Of a stretch of 55,457 nucleotides of DNA, positions 36,619-44,059 are shown one piece after another. The notes below the pieces were generated by a model. That model ran no database searches. It was not told where the DNA came from and worked only from the letters and a program-made list of their open reading frames with translations. Within the stretch, counting starts at the first letter, position 1, and each line of letters starts with the position of its first letter. The position numbers and the translations under genes were made by a program. Source of the DNA: Bacteroidota bacterium (GTDB taxonomy: Bacteria > Bacteroidota > Bacteroidia > Cytophagales > Cyclobacteriaceae); assembly GCA_022567155.1 (NCBI GenBank), contig JADFHN010000021.1, positions 1 through 55,457 of the forward strand. Reading direction: 5' to 3'.

Positions 36619-37890
36619 TTAATAATGACATTTGGCACACTCCAGGCCACCGATGCTTTCTACAGTCATCAATTCGGGGGAATTATGAAATTCTACCAGC
36701 TTGTCGTAATATGCATTATCCTTTGTATTTACTTTCGTTGTCCGGTGACAATCCACGCACCATCCCATGGTAAGCAGCGAATACTGCCTTACAACTTCCA
36801 TTTCCTCAACAGGCCCGTGACATGTGGCACATTCTACCTTCCCGACATTTACATGTTGTGAGTGGTTGAAATATGCAAAGTCAGGAAGATTATGCACCCT
36901 CACCCATTCAATGGGCCGGTTTTCTTCAATAGCGGCATATATTTTAGATATTTCTTTTGTCCCGGTATTGACTCCTTCTGTAATACTGCTATGGCAATTC
37001 ATGCAGATATTGGGTGATGGTATGTTGGCATTTTTGCTTTTCATTACGCCTGTATGGCAGTAATTACAGTCAATTTCATACTGTCCGGCGTGCACCTTGT
37101 GAGAAAAGGCGATGGGTTGTTCCGGTGCATATCCCTGCTGGACACCAATTTCGTACAATTGGTCAATTACGGTTTTAAAGGCAATTGCCGTAAAAACGAA
37201 GGCCACAATTCCGATAAATGCTCTGCTCTGAAGCAACGCCAGCAGATTAAACCTTTGTGCAATAATTTCTCTGTCAGCCTCATCCAGATCGCTCCGTGTA
37301 CGGAGAAACTTCTGCATCACCGAACTTATCATTACCAGCACAACAATCATGAGTATCAACGTGATGATCAGTCCGGCAAGAATATAATTCATGTATCCGG
37401 TAAATAGTCCCTGTTCAGCCGCCGCCCCGGTATCGACGGCTTCTTCTATTGTTACTGCGGCCTGAGGAAGTTTATCGGTCTGATCTTTTATATATGCAAG
37501 AATTGAAAGAATCTCTTCATCGCTGAAGTCAACGGGGGGCATCACTATCTGGTTGTATTCTTCAAACATATCAACCGCATACGGATCGCCGCTTTGAATT
37601 ACCTTCTGTGAATTTTTTACAAACGCCTGTATCCATGCTATATCTCTACGGTCATAAACATTTGCCAGGCCGGGGCCAATGAGCTTTTCCTGAATCCTAT
37701 GGCACGCCGCACAATTTTGCCTGAATAATTTCTCACCTGCTGCGATCACATCGGCATCAGCAGGCACTGCCTCTGCCTGGGCATTTAGTTTGTGAAATGA
37801 GCCGGAGAAAAAAAGAACTGATACCAGTAAAACCGCGGAACACTTGAGGCGTATTTTTAAAGGCATTTGATACGTATATTTAAATTCCAT
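36619..37890 (-). CDS. actA: ActA, multihaem cytochrome c subunit
   Basis: 423 residues. Six CxxCH motifs are visible: CAACH (C60-H64), CNYCH, CMNCH, CATCH, CVDCH and CAKCH at the very C-terminus. The first belongs to a separate N-terminal cytochrome c domain, followed by a helix near 170-195 and a second near 225-245. The last five match the pentahaem ActA core. The Met at residue 9 (37866) gives a better signal peptide and may be the true start. First gene of the act/cta operon, 29 bases after the promoter box. Confidence 0.94.
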   Translation of the reverse strand: MEFKYTYQMPLKIRLKCSAVLLVSVLFFSGSFHKLNAQAEAVPADADVIAAGEKLFRQNCAACHRIQEKLIGPGLANVYDRRDIAWIQAFVKNSQKVIQSGDPYAVDMFEEYNQIVMPPVDFSDEEILSILAYIKDQTDKLPQAAVTIEEAVDTGAAAEQGLFTGYMNYILAGLIITLILMIVVLVMISSVMQKFLRTRSDLDEADREIIAQRFNLLALLQSRAFIGIVAFVFTAIAFKTVIDQLYEIGVQQGYAPEQPIAFSHKVHAGQYEIDCNYCHTGVMKSKNANIPSPNICMNCHSSITEGVNTGTKEISKIYAAIEENRPIEWVRVHNLPDFAYFNHSQHVNVGKVECATCHGPVEEMEVVRQYSLLTMGWCVDCHRTTKVNTKDNAYYDKLVEFHNSPELMTVESIGGLECAKCHY

Positions 37891-38213
37891 TAATGGGGAT
37901 CAAAATTAAAAGTGCCTACAAATCTAAACGCACTTATAAATTATTCAAATTATTTGGCTTCATTTTATGATTTTTGTCATAAAAGTTTGCCATCAGTCCT
38001 TTTTAAGCAGTACACGAATTTATATGTTAATGTCCTTTTTCAATTGTTATTTTAAATTCTGAAAAGGATAGATAAAAATGCGTAACTTTATTATGTTTGA
38101 CTAATATTATACTGATACTTATCAAAATCAGCATCGATTAATGTCATGTGGTTTTTGCGATACCTGTATTAGATTTAAAATGTAACGGTGTATTTATTAA
38201 CTATAAATTTTTA
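37891..38213. other. Intergenic region upstream of the act/cta operon
   Basis: AT-rich region between the divergent actA and the small coiled-coil gene. It holds the act promoter (37919-37949). I see no gene or RNA in it. Confidence 0.5.
37919..37949 (-). promoter_or_regulatory. Promoter of the act/cta operon
   Basis: On the minus strand TTTG (37946-37949) is followed after 19 bases by TAGATTTG (37919-37926), an exact match to the Bacteroidota TTTG-N19-TAnnTTTG pattern. It lies 29 bases upstream of the actA start at 37890. Confidence 0.75.
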
Positions 38214-38636
38214 ATGGCTATGGAACAATTAAATGAAGCTGGAAGCGATTATTTGCTGGAAATCGGTATGGAGGAACTACACAAAGAAAGCCAGGTTTGG
38301 ATGTCAAGAATTGAGCTATGGAAAAGAGAACTCGATTTTTTTCAAAAATTACTCGATGCTAATTCTCTTAAATTTTCTGCAAAAGAAGACAAAAAGAAAG
38401 AAGGTCACTTCCAGAATCTTATCTTTTATTACAATGGTGAATTACTTGATGAATATAAACAGTCTGTACGGCGTCATGAAAAACAGCTCGCTCAAATGCT
38501 TGCATCGGGTGAAACGTTGAATGAGGTTGCATATCGTAACAGACATATTGAATTAAAAGAAAAAGTGGACAGCTTCGACGATACGTTCAGAAAATACAAA
38601 CATGAATTTTATAAGTTGATAGAAGAAGTGATCTGA
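38214..38636 (+). CDS. Small hypothetical coiled-coil protein
   Basis: 140 residues from the ATG at 38214 (MAMEQLNEAGSD); a second ATG is two codons later, and an upstream in-frame GTG/ATG form to 38148 adds residues that look unnatural. The protein is soluble, highly charged and mostly helical ('HKESQVWMSRIELWKRELDFFQKLL' and 'HIELKEKVDSFDDTFRKYKHEFYKLIEE' could form coiled coils). I do not recognise the family; similar small proteins accompany stress genes in Bacteroidota. A terminator-like hairpin follows. Confidence 0.6.
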   Translation: MAMEQLNEAGSDYLLEIGMEELHKESQVWMSRIELWKRELDFFQKLLDANSLKFSAKEDKKKEGHFQNLIFYYNGELLDEYKQSVRRHEKQLAQMLASGETLNEVAYRNRHIELKEKVDSFDDTFRKYKHEFYKLIEEVI

Positions 38637-38659
38637 TAAAATACAAACAATCACCCAAT

Positions 38660-38708
38660 AGGATGCCGTAACAATACTTGAACTTTTGATACCGCATCCT
38701 TTTTATTT
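38660..38708 (+). terminator. Rho-independent terminator
   Basis: AGGATGCCGT pairs with ACCGCATCCT (one mismatch, about 27-base loop) followed by TTTTTATTT, 24 bases after the stop of the coiled-coil gene. Confidence 0.6.
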
Positions 38709-38778
38709 AGAAAAAATCTGACCTGCCGGACTCAGTTCGCCCAATGAGCAGTGTCAACAACCCAGCTGACGAATATCA

Positions 38779-38810
38779 TTGCATTTTAATAAAACAATTT
38801 TTACTTTTTG
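38779..38810 (+). promoter_or_regulatory. Promoter-like element before hsp20
   Basis: TTG at 38779-38781 and TACTTTTTG at 38802-38810 are separated by 20 bases, close to the TTG-N19-TAnnTTTG pattern. It lies upstream of the hsp20 start region. Confidence 0.45.
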
Positions 38811-38914
38811 TCCGAGGTGAAAAAATGTTCCACTAAATGTTGCAAGATTTTAAGAAAGGAGGGGCTATGGCCGTATAATGAAAAAAAAATCGTTTACTAT
38901 CCGACATTCCGTCC

Positions 38915-39307
38915 ATGGTATCAGGGTTCTTTGATAACGATCGTTTCCGGAATTTTCCGCAGGTAACGGACTGGAAGACACGTATTCCGGCGGCAAATAT
39001 AAAAGAAACGAACGTTGAATATGTCGTTGATCTGGCAGTGCCGGGTATGAAAAAAAATGACTTCCATATCAACATCGAAAACGGAAACCTGATAATCAGT
39101 GCGGAAATAAAATCAAAGAAAACCGAAGAAGAAGAGAACTTTACAAGAAGAGAATTTAATTATTGTAGTTTCAGCAGGTTGTTTGTACTGCCAGGAATTA
39201 TCAATGAAGAAGACATCCTCGCAAGGTATGAAGAGGGTGTGCTAACAATCACACTGCCGAAAAGGGTAGGCAGGCCGACTTCTCAGGGGGAAATTGAAAT
39301 TATGTAG
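38915..39307 (+). CDS. Hsp20/alpha-crystallin small heat-shock protein
   Basis: 130 residues from ATG at 38915. 'NVEYVVDLAVPGMKKNDFHINIENGNLIISAEIK' is the first half of the alpha-crystallin domain, and 'YCSFSRLFVLPGIINEEDILARYEEGVLTITLPK' the second; the C-terminal IxI-like anchor is 'EIEIM'. ATP-independent chaperone of the cytoplasm. In-frame codons upstream (RLLSDIPSM) also look like the family N-terminus, but the only good upstream ATG (38878) is out of frame by one base across an A9 tract, with a strong Shine-Dalgarno-like AAAGGAGGGG at 38855-38864. See the finding on this region. Confidence 0.85.
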   Translation: MVSGFFDNDRFRNFPQVTDWKTRIPAANIKETNVEYVVDLAVPGMKKNDFHINIENGNLIISAEIKSKKTEEEENFTRREFNYCSFSRLFVLPGIINEEDILARYEEGVLTITLPKRVGRPTSQGEIEIM

Positions 39308-39394
39308 GGTTGACGAGGTGAGCATGAAAGAAGGGCCCATATTCAGGGGTCCCTCACGTAATGCTGTGACAGAAAATTGTTTCAATCAATTTTA

Positions 39395-39402
39395 TACATT
39401 TG
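39395..39402 (+). promoter_or_regulatory. -7 box TACATTTG directly before a start codon
   Basis: TACATTTG fits TAnnTTTG exactly and ends five bases before the ATG at 39407, so a transcript starting at the usual distance would be leaderless or nearly so. A TTG lies 15 bases upstream, slightly closer than usual. Confidence 0.35.
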
Positions 39403-39406
39403 ACAC

Positions 39407-39805
39407 ATGAAAGCGGGAGTATGGCTTGATAACCACAAAGCCTTTGTAGTGTATCTCGACAATGGTGATGAAATTTTGATGAGATTGGATTCGGAAGTTG
39501 AAGACTATCATCCCAGGGGTGGAAGCCGCACATCAGCGCCATATGCATCGCATGATACCATATCCGAAAGCCGGTTGCTGGCACGAAGAAAGCTACAGCT
39601 TCAGCGATACTACACCGCAATACTTGAAAAAATAAAATCCTGTGATGCATTCTATATATTCGGCCCAGCCGGTGCCAAAACAGGATTGGAGAAGGTCATC
39701 AGCAATAATCCTAAATTAAAATCGAAGCTGGTAAAAGTAGAAGCTGCCGACAGCATGACTGAGAATCAGATCGTTGCACAAACCAGGGCTTTCTATAATG
39801 AATAA
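39407..39805 (+). CDS. Hypothetical protein resembling the eRF1/L7Ae-fold family
   Basis: 132 residues. 'KAGVWLDNHKAFVVYLDNG', 'DAFYIFGPAGAKTGLEKVISNN' and 'ADSMTENQIVAQTRAFYNE' form a pattern I associate with small bacterial proteins distantly related to the eRF1 central or C-terminal domains. That assignment is weak. The middle segment (HPRGGSRTSAPYASHD) is Gly/Ser/His-rich and probably flexible. It lies 100 bases after hsp20 on the same strand, so a stress-response link is possible. Cytoplasmic; function unknown. Confidence 0.6.
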   Translation: MKAGVWLDNHKAFVVYLDNGDEILMRLDSEVEDYHPRGGSRTSAPYASHDTISESRLLARRKLQLQRYYTAILEKIKSCDAFYIFGPAGAKTGLEKVISNNPKLKSKLVKVEAADSMTENQIVAQTRAFYNE

Positions 39806-40074
39806 ACACCTGTTAAGTCCATGGGTTCTGCTGCCCGGTGCAACAACCGGCAGGTAATTCGTACTACGCCAAAGCAAGGCCCTTCTCAGAGTCCCGATAC
39901 TTATACATCAGGACGAAGAGTCTTAAAATCAGGATCAGATAATGTACAGATCCTTCGGTCGTTACACTCCCTCTGAAATCTTCCACTACCGTGCTAAATA
40001 ATCTTTTCCACCGAAATAACAGTAGAACCCATTAAAAAAATACTATTTTGGCAGGTCACCAATTGGCAGGCAGG

Positions 40075-41202
40075 ATGCTACAACATTTTATCTATTTAAT
40101 GCTGCAATTGAAGGTTAAAATCGGACTACATCTGTATTTTAAATCCTACCGTGTGAACGGAATTGAAAACGTACCCCGGAATACTCCTATTATTTTTGCA
40201 GTCAATCACCAGAATGCATTTTTGGATGCCCTGATTGTCACCTGCTCCACACAAAGAAATCCCTTTTACCTTGCAAGAGCAGATTTTTTTAAAAACAAGT
40301 GGGCGAAATTAATGATGGAAACAATCCAGATGATGCCCATCTATCGTTTCAGGGATGGTCAGGAAAATATTAAAAAAAATGAGGCCATTATTGATAATTG
40401 TGGGAAGCTGCTTTCAGACAATGCTGCGCTTTTGATTTTTCCCGAAGGAGACCATGCGTACAAGTATTATATAAGACCATTAAAAAAAGGAGTTGCCAGA
40501 ATTGCTTTTGCGACCGAATCAGCCCATAATTTCAGACTCGGTCTGTCCATTATTCCATCCGGTATCCAGTACGAAGACTATAGCAGCGCATGCAACAAAG
40601 TACTAATAAGCTACGGTGAGCCTGTTTATGTATCGGATTATAAGCAGCTTTATACATCTGATCAAAACGAGGCAATACGTAAACTATTACAGGATATTGA
40701 AGAAAAACTGAAAGCACTGGTCGTAGATATAAGGCCGCCCTCTGAATACGATGACATTTATGCAAAATGGAAGATAAACAGGTCTTTGTTTAATGACCCT
40801 GTGACCCAGCTCGACCATGATAAGGAGCTAATCGCAAAGATCAGATTGCATCCGGATAAATTTGATGATACTGCTGCCCCTGCAACACCCCGCAAAAGGT
40901 CACTCAAACAAATACTCCTTATGCCGGTATTTCTGTATTCTTATCTGAATTACATTTTCCCCAATGCCATCGTAAACTATATGTTAAATAATAAGATTCG
41001 TGACAACCAGTTCATCGGGTCCTTGCGATTTGCATTATGGTTGTTTCTGGCGCCCATTGCATTGACGATACAGTCCGCTATCTTGTTTATCATAACAAAG
41101 TCTTTAGCAGTCGCATTTACCTATTTTATTATTACAGCACTGTTTGGTATTCTGACTGTTAAGCATAAGGGCGTTGTCTCGAGTCCAGTAGGGGGAGCTT
41201 GA
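40075..41202 (+). CDS. PlsC-like lysophospholipid acyltransferase
   Basis: 375 residues from the ATG at 40075; a TTG at 40048 would add nine residues. The acyltransferase motifs are 'NHQNAFLDAL' (NHx4D catalytic pair), 'FPEGDHAYKY' (block III) and 'IIPSGIQY' (block IV). The C-terminal 130 residues carry a helix pair ('LRFALWLFLAPIALTIQSAILF' and 'LAVAFTYFIITALFGILTV'), making it longer than classic PlsC (about 240). Membrane enzyme acylating lysophospholipids or a related glycerol lipid. Monocistronic. Confidence 0.85.
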   Translation: MLQHFIYLMLQLKVKIGLHLYFKSYRVNGIENVPRNTPIIFAVNHQNAFLDALIVTCSTQRNPFYLARADFFKNKWAKLMMETIQMMPIYRFRDGQENIKKNEAIIDNCGKLLSDNAALLIFPEGDHAYKYYIRPLKKGVARIAFATESAHNFRLGLSIIPSGIQYEDYSSACNKVLISYGEPVYVSDYKQLYTSDQNEAIRKLLQDIEEKLKALVVDIRPPSEYDDIYAKWKINRSLFNDPVTQLDHDKELIAKIRLHPDKFDDTAAPATPRKRSLKQILLMPVFLYSYLNYIFPNAIVNYMLNNKIRDNQFIGSLRFALWLFLAPIALTIQSAILFIITKSLAVAFTYFIITALFGILTVKHKGVVSSPVGGA

Positions 41203-41355
41203 TAATAAGGTGGTTTTGATATTGAATTGAAACTGCCTGCTTTTACTTAAACGCATTTTAGACGTAAAAATCTATATTAAAGTGTTTTTTACATTCAATT
41301 ATCCGATTTTTAGATAATATTTCGATAAAATATTATTTAACAAAAAATTTAAGCC

Positions 41356-42126
41356 ATGGAAAAAACAATATTGAAACCACAATTTTTAAAATTCATCGGA
41401 TTACTGATGTTGTCCATTATGATTTCATGTTCCGGCAATAAAAAAGGGGCCACGGAACAAACCAAGGAAGCAACCTTAGAAGAAGAGCAAACGGATGAGT
41501 GGATATCCTTATTTGATGGGAAAACCCTTAACGGATGGAAAAGATATAATGCCGACAATATTGGAGATCTGTGGAAGGTAGAAGATGGTATGATTGTTTG
41601 CTATAGTGAAGGAGGAGGAGAAGCAACAAGTACAGGAGGATCCTTAATTACAGTGGAGCAGTTTGATAACTTTGAGCTGATGCTCGATTGGAAAATATCA
41701 CCTACTGGAAATAGTGGATTGCTTTATCATATTGTAGAAGATACGGCTTATAGTCATGCCTATATTACTGGTCCGGAATATCAATTGGTGGATGATGATA
41801 ATTTTCCATCTGAATCCGGATTACGCGACGTTCAGAAGACGGCTGCAAATTACGATATGTATCCAGCTTCACCTGATAAGAAAGTAAATCCGCCAGGTGA
41901 ATGGAACACGGCTAAGATAATTTACGATAACGGACATGTAGAACACTGGCTTAATGGTGAAAAAGTGCTTGAATTTGAGGAGGGAAGTGACGATTGGAAA
42001 TCAAAGTATGAGAATAGCAAATGGGTAGATTATCAAGGCTGGTGCGAATACAAAAAGGGATCAATCGGACTTCAGGATCATGGTAACTATACCTGGTTTA
42101 AAAATATAAAGATCAAGAAATTGTAA
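41356..42126 (+). CDS. DUF1080 (3-keto-disaccharide hydrolase-like) lipoprotein
   Basis: 256 residues. The lipobox is in 'SIMISCSGNKKG', so the protein is lipid-anchored. The DUF1080 domain starts at 'WISLFDGKTLNGWKRYN' and continues with 'NSGLLYHIVEDTAYSHAYITGPEYQLVDD' and 'GHVEHWLNGEKVLEFE', then ends with 'KGSIGLQDHGNYTWFKNIKIKKL'. The fold is a concanavalin/LamG-like beta sandwich found in 3-keto-glycoside hydrolases of Bacteroidota. The divergent sugar-isomerase-like gene downstream suggests a linked role in sugar catabolism. Confidence 0.87.
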   Translation: MEKTILKPQFLKFIGLLMLSIMISCSGNKKGATEQTKEATLEEEQTDEWISLFDGKTLNGWKRYNADNIGDLWKVEDGMIVCYSEGGGEATSTGGSLITVEQFDNFELMLDWKISPTGNSGLLYHIVEDTAYSHAYITGPEYQLVDDDNFPSESGLRDVQKTAANYDMYPASPDKKVNPPGEWNTAKIIYDNGHVEHWLNGEKVLEFEEGSDDWKSKYENSKWVDYQGWCEYKKGSIGLQDHGNYTWFKNIKIKKL

Positions 42127-42269
42127 TTTAGTTAAGAATAATTTAATTCGTAAAATTCCAGTGATATGCTTCCCTGATTTTTTATTCTTAAGCTATCACA
42201 ATTCTCATGGAATTGCAGGTAAAAATTATTTGGATGCCTTTCCTTTTACTTGAATTGCTGACAAAAATA

Positions 42270-43379
42270 TTATAAAGAGTCCGGGTACGTTTTGTCTATA
42301 ATTTTCTGCATATATTCCTGTGCCATCCTAACTTGTGTATGTACATAATCCAGATTAGCAGGTTTATGATTTTCGTCCAATACCGAATGGCATAATTCAT
42401 ACGTAAAATAACCTTCGTACCCAATCTCCTTCATCAGTCTCATATAATGTTCATAATCAGGCATTTCATGGCTAAATTTTGATCCAATTAACTCATTCCT
42501 GTTGTGCCTTTGCTGTATGTTGCCTCCGGCGTCACGATAATATTCGCCTCCAAAGTGTGAGTGTACCTGCATTTCTCCCACGGTATTTACTGCTTCTTCC
42601 ACCCATTCCTTATCATGTCTGGTCATGATTGGAGCGTCGAGACACACCTTCAACCAGGGTGAGTCCACCTCCTTTACCATATCATAGGTATCCCACCAAT
42701 CCCGAATTAAAGGCTTATGGTTTTGCAAAGCCATAATTACTCCGAATTCCTCTCCGAAAGCGGCTGCTTCTTTCAATCCTTCTTTGACTAAATTCCATCT
42801 GTCAAGTCTGGTGACAAATGGATATTGTCTTTCGTAAGAATAATAATTTCCACGCGTAAATTCGTAGGTGCCGGTTCCATTATGTATTGGTACTCCCGGC
42901 CAGGCTGCAAATAACCGGACCATTTTTGAACCCAGATCTTTGGCCAGCCGGGCGGTCTCACGAACCATTAACAACTGGCATTCCCGGTGTTCGGGTATCG
43001 GACTGGAAAAATCGTTATTGGCGGCAACACAAGGAACCTCCATGCCGGCTTTTTCAATTATATTTCGCATATCATCCCTTTTTCGCTGGTCAAGGTCCAT
43101 CGGATTACCTAAAGGCCGTTTATTGTCAAGTTCAATACCATCGTAACCAAATTCCCTGGCTTTCCCAACCATTTCTTCCCATGTCAAAGCCGGTCCGTCA
43201 TACCAAATGCCAAGATAACTGATACTGTATAAACCGATTTTCACCTTCTTATCCCCATCCCCCTTTTTCTTATAAGGTTGGCTTAATAACGGGGCAGACA
43301 ATGCATAATTGGACAAGCCTGCTAAAAGGGCTGTACTGGCAACTAATCCAGAATTTTCGAGAAATTTTCGACGTTCCAT
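42270..43379 (-). CDS. Secreted sugar phosphate isomerase/epimerase-like TIM barrel
   Basis: 369 residues. The N-terminus (MERRKFLENSGLVASTALLAG) is Tat-like, with RRKF as the twin-arginine pair, giving export. The AP-endonuclease-2-type barrel is seen in 'REFGYDGIELDNKRP', 'VPCVAANNDFSS', 'SKMVRLFAAWPG', 'GVIMALQNHKPLIRDW', 'KVCLDAPIMTRHD' and 'VHSHFGGE', with conserved metal-binding Glu/Asp/His positions. Such proteins, next to DUF1080 and Gfo/Idh genes, typically act on keto-sugars or glycosides in the periplasm. Substrate unknown. It converges on the DUF1080 gene. Confidence 0.82.
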   Translation of the reverse strand: MERRKFLENSGLVASTALLAGLSNYALSAPLLSQPYKKKGDGDKKVKIGLYSISYLGIWYDGPALTWEEMVGKAREFGYDGIELDNKRPLGNPMDLDQRKRDDMRNIIEKAGMEVPCVAANNDFSSPIPEHRECQLLMVRETARLAKDLGSKMVRLFAAWPGVPIHNGTGTYEFTRGNYYSYERQYPFVTRLDRWNLVKEGLKEAAAFGEEFGVIMALQNHKPLIRDWWDTYDMVKEVDSPWLKVCLDAPIMTRHDKEWVEEAVNTVGEMQVHSHFGGEYYRDAGGNIQQRHNRNELIGSKFSHEMPDYEHYMRLMKEIGYEGYFTYELCHSVLDENHKPANLDYVHTQVRMAQEYMQKIIDKTYPDSL

Positions 43380-43503
43380 AGTTCGATTTTTTATTTAAAT
43401 TTAGTGAATTAAAAATCAGGAGTCAAGTTTTTAATTACTCTCATATTTTTCCCATTTTTAGACAGTATGACAATGATTTTAAACTTTAAAAGTTGGAGGA
43501 AGA

Positions 43504-43529
43504 CAGGATTTTGTCTTGACAAAATCCTG
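43504..43529. repeat. Perfect 12-bp stem hairpin
   Basis: CAGGATTTTGTC and GACAAAATCCTG pair perfectly around a two-base loop. It lies between the isomerase-like gene and the integrase remnant; it may be a terminator or transposon scar. Confidence 0.5.
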
Positions 43530-43563
43530 GTTGTGATTATGTGCTGTGCGGCTTTATTTAAAA

Positions 43564-43662
43564 TTAACTGATTCTTTGGTGTGTAAGTCGAAAGATAATA
43601 GGAAATGTATTGTCTTTTCTCGATCTTCGGGCATCAATTGAAACGATCAAATGTGTATCCAT
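43564..43662 (-). pseudogene. Remnant of a tyrosine recombinase N-terminus
   Basis: The peptide from ATG at 43662 (MDTHLIVSIDARRSRKDNTF followed by PIIFRLTHQRIS) matches the Arm DNA-binding start of Bacteroidota tyrosine recombinases (the L-D-x-R-R-x-K-K-D-G-x-F/Y-P-I-x-x-R pattern). It stops after 32 residues, and no SAM-like or catalytic domain follows. A larger frame from 43782 adds unconvincing residues. Likely the 5' scar of a lost mobile element. Confidence 0.5.
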
Positions 43663-43855
43663 ATTTGATTTTTTGTACGTAACCTGCACGCGTTTTATGA
43701 ATTTCTTATGGTTTAACGATATTTGAAATGTTCTGTAAAAGCAAGTAAAACAACTTTTTAGATACATTTTAATCCAAATCAATCCAAAAAATCAATGACT
43801 GTTAAGCATAAATTTTGTGCAGAATTTGAACGTTCACAAACCAACTCCCTGAATT

Positions 43856-44026
43856 ATGAAGAATCCCAATTTTAAAAAAATGGTTTATTATGCAGCTATT
43901 GGATTGATGATCCCTACTTTCATTATTGTAATTTTCTATAAAGACAAGTATCCCACACTGTCGCTTACGCTTGTTGTGGCAGGTGTTGCATTGTTGGCGA
44001 TGATTACATTTGGATTTAAGGATTAA
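43856..44026 (+). CDS. Small two-helix membrane protein
   Basis: 56 residues from ATG at 43856. The product has two helices ('MVYYAAIGLMIPTFIIVIFY' and 'LTLVVAGVALLAMITFGF') and ends in KD. It lies 33 bases before the alpha-glucan phosphorylase gene on the same strand, with TAAATTTTG (a -7-like box) about 40 bases upstream. No family recognised, but helices and position support a real gene. Confidence 0.5.
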   Translation: MKNPNFKKMVYYAAIGLMIPTFIIVIFYKDKYPTLSLTLVVAGVALLAMITFGFKD

Positions 44027-44059
44027 CTAAGAGGAAAAAAGTATCAGAAGAATCAGATA

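Noticed and set aside
38833-39075. Minus-strand ORF over hsp20
   Set aside because: Shadow of a well-supported alpha-crystallin gene.
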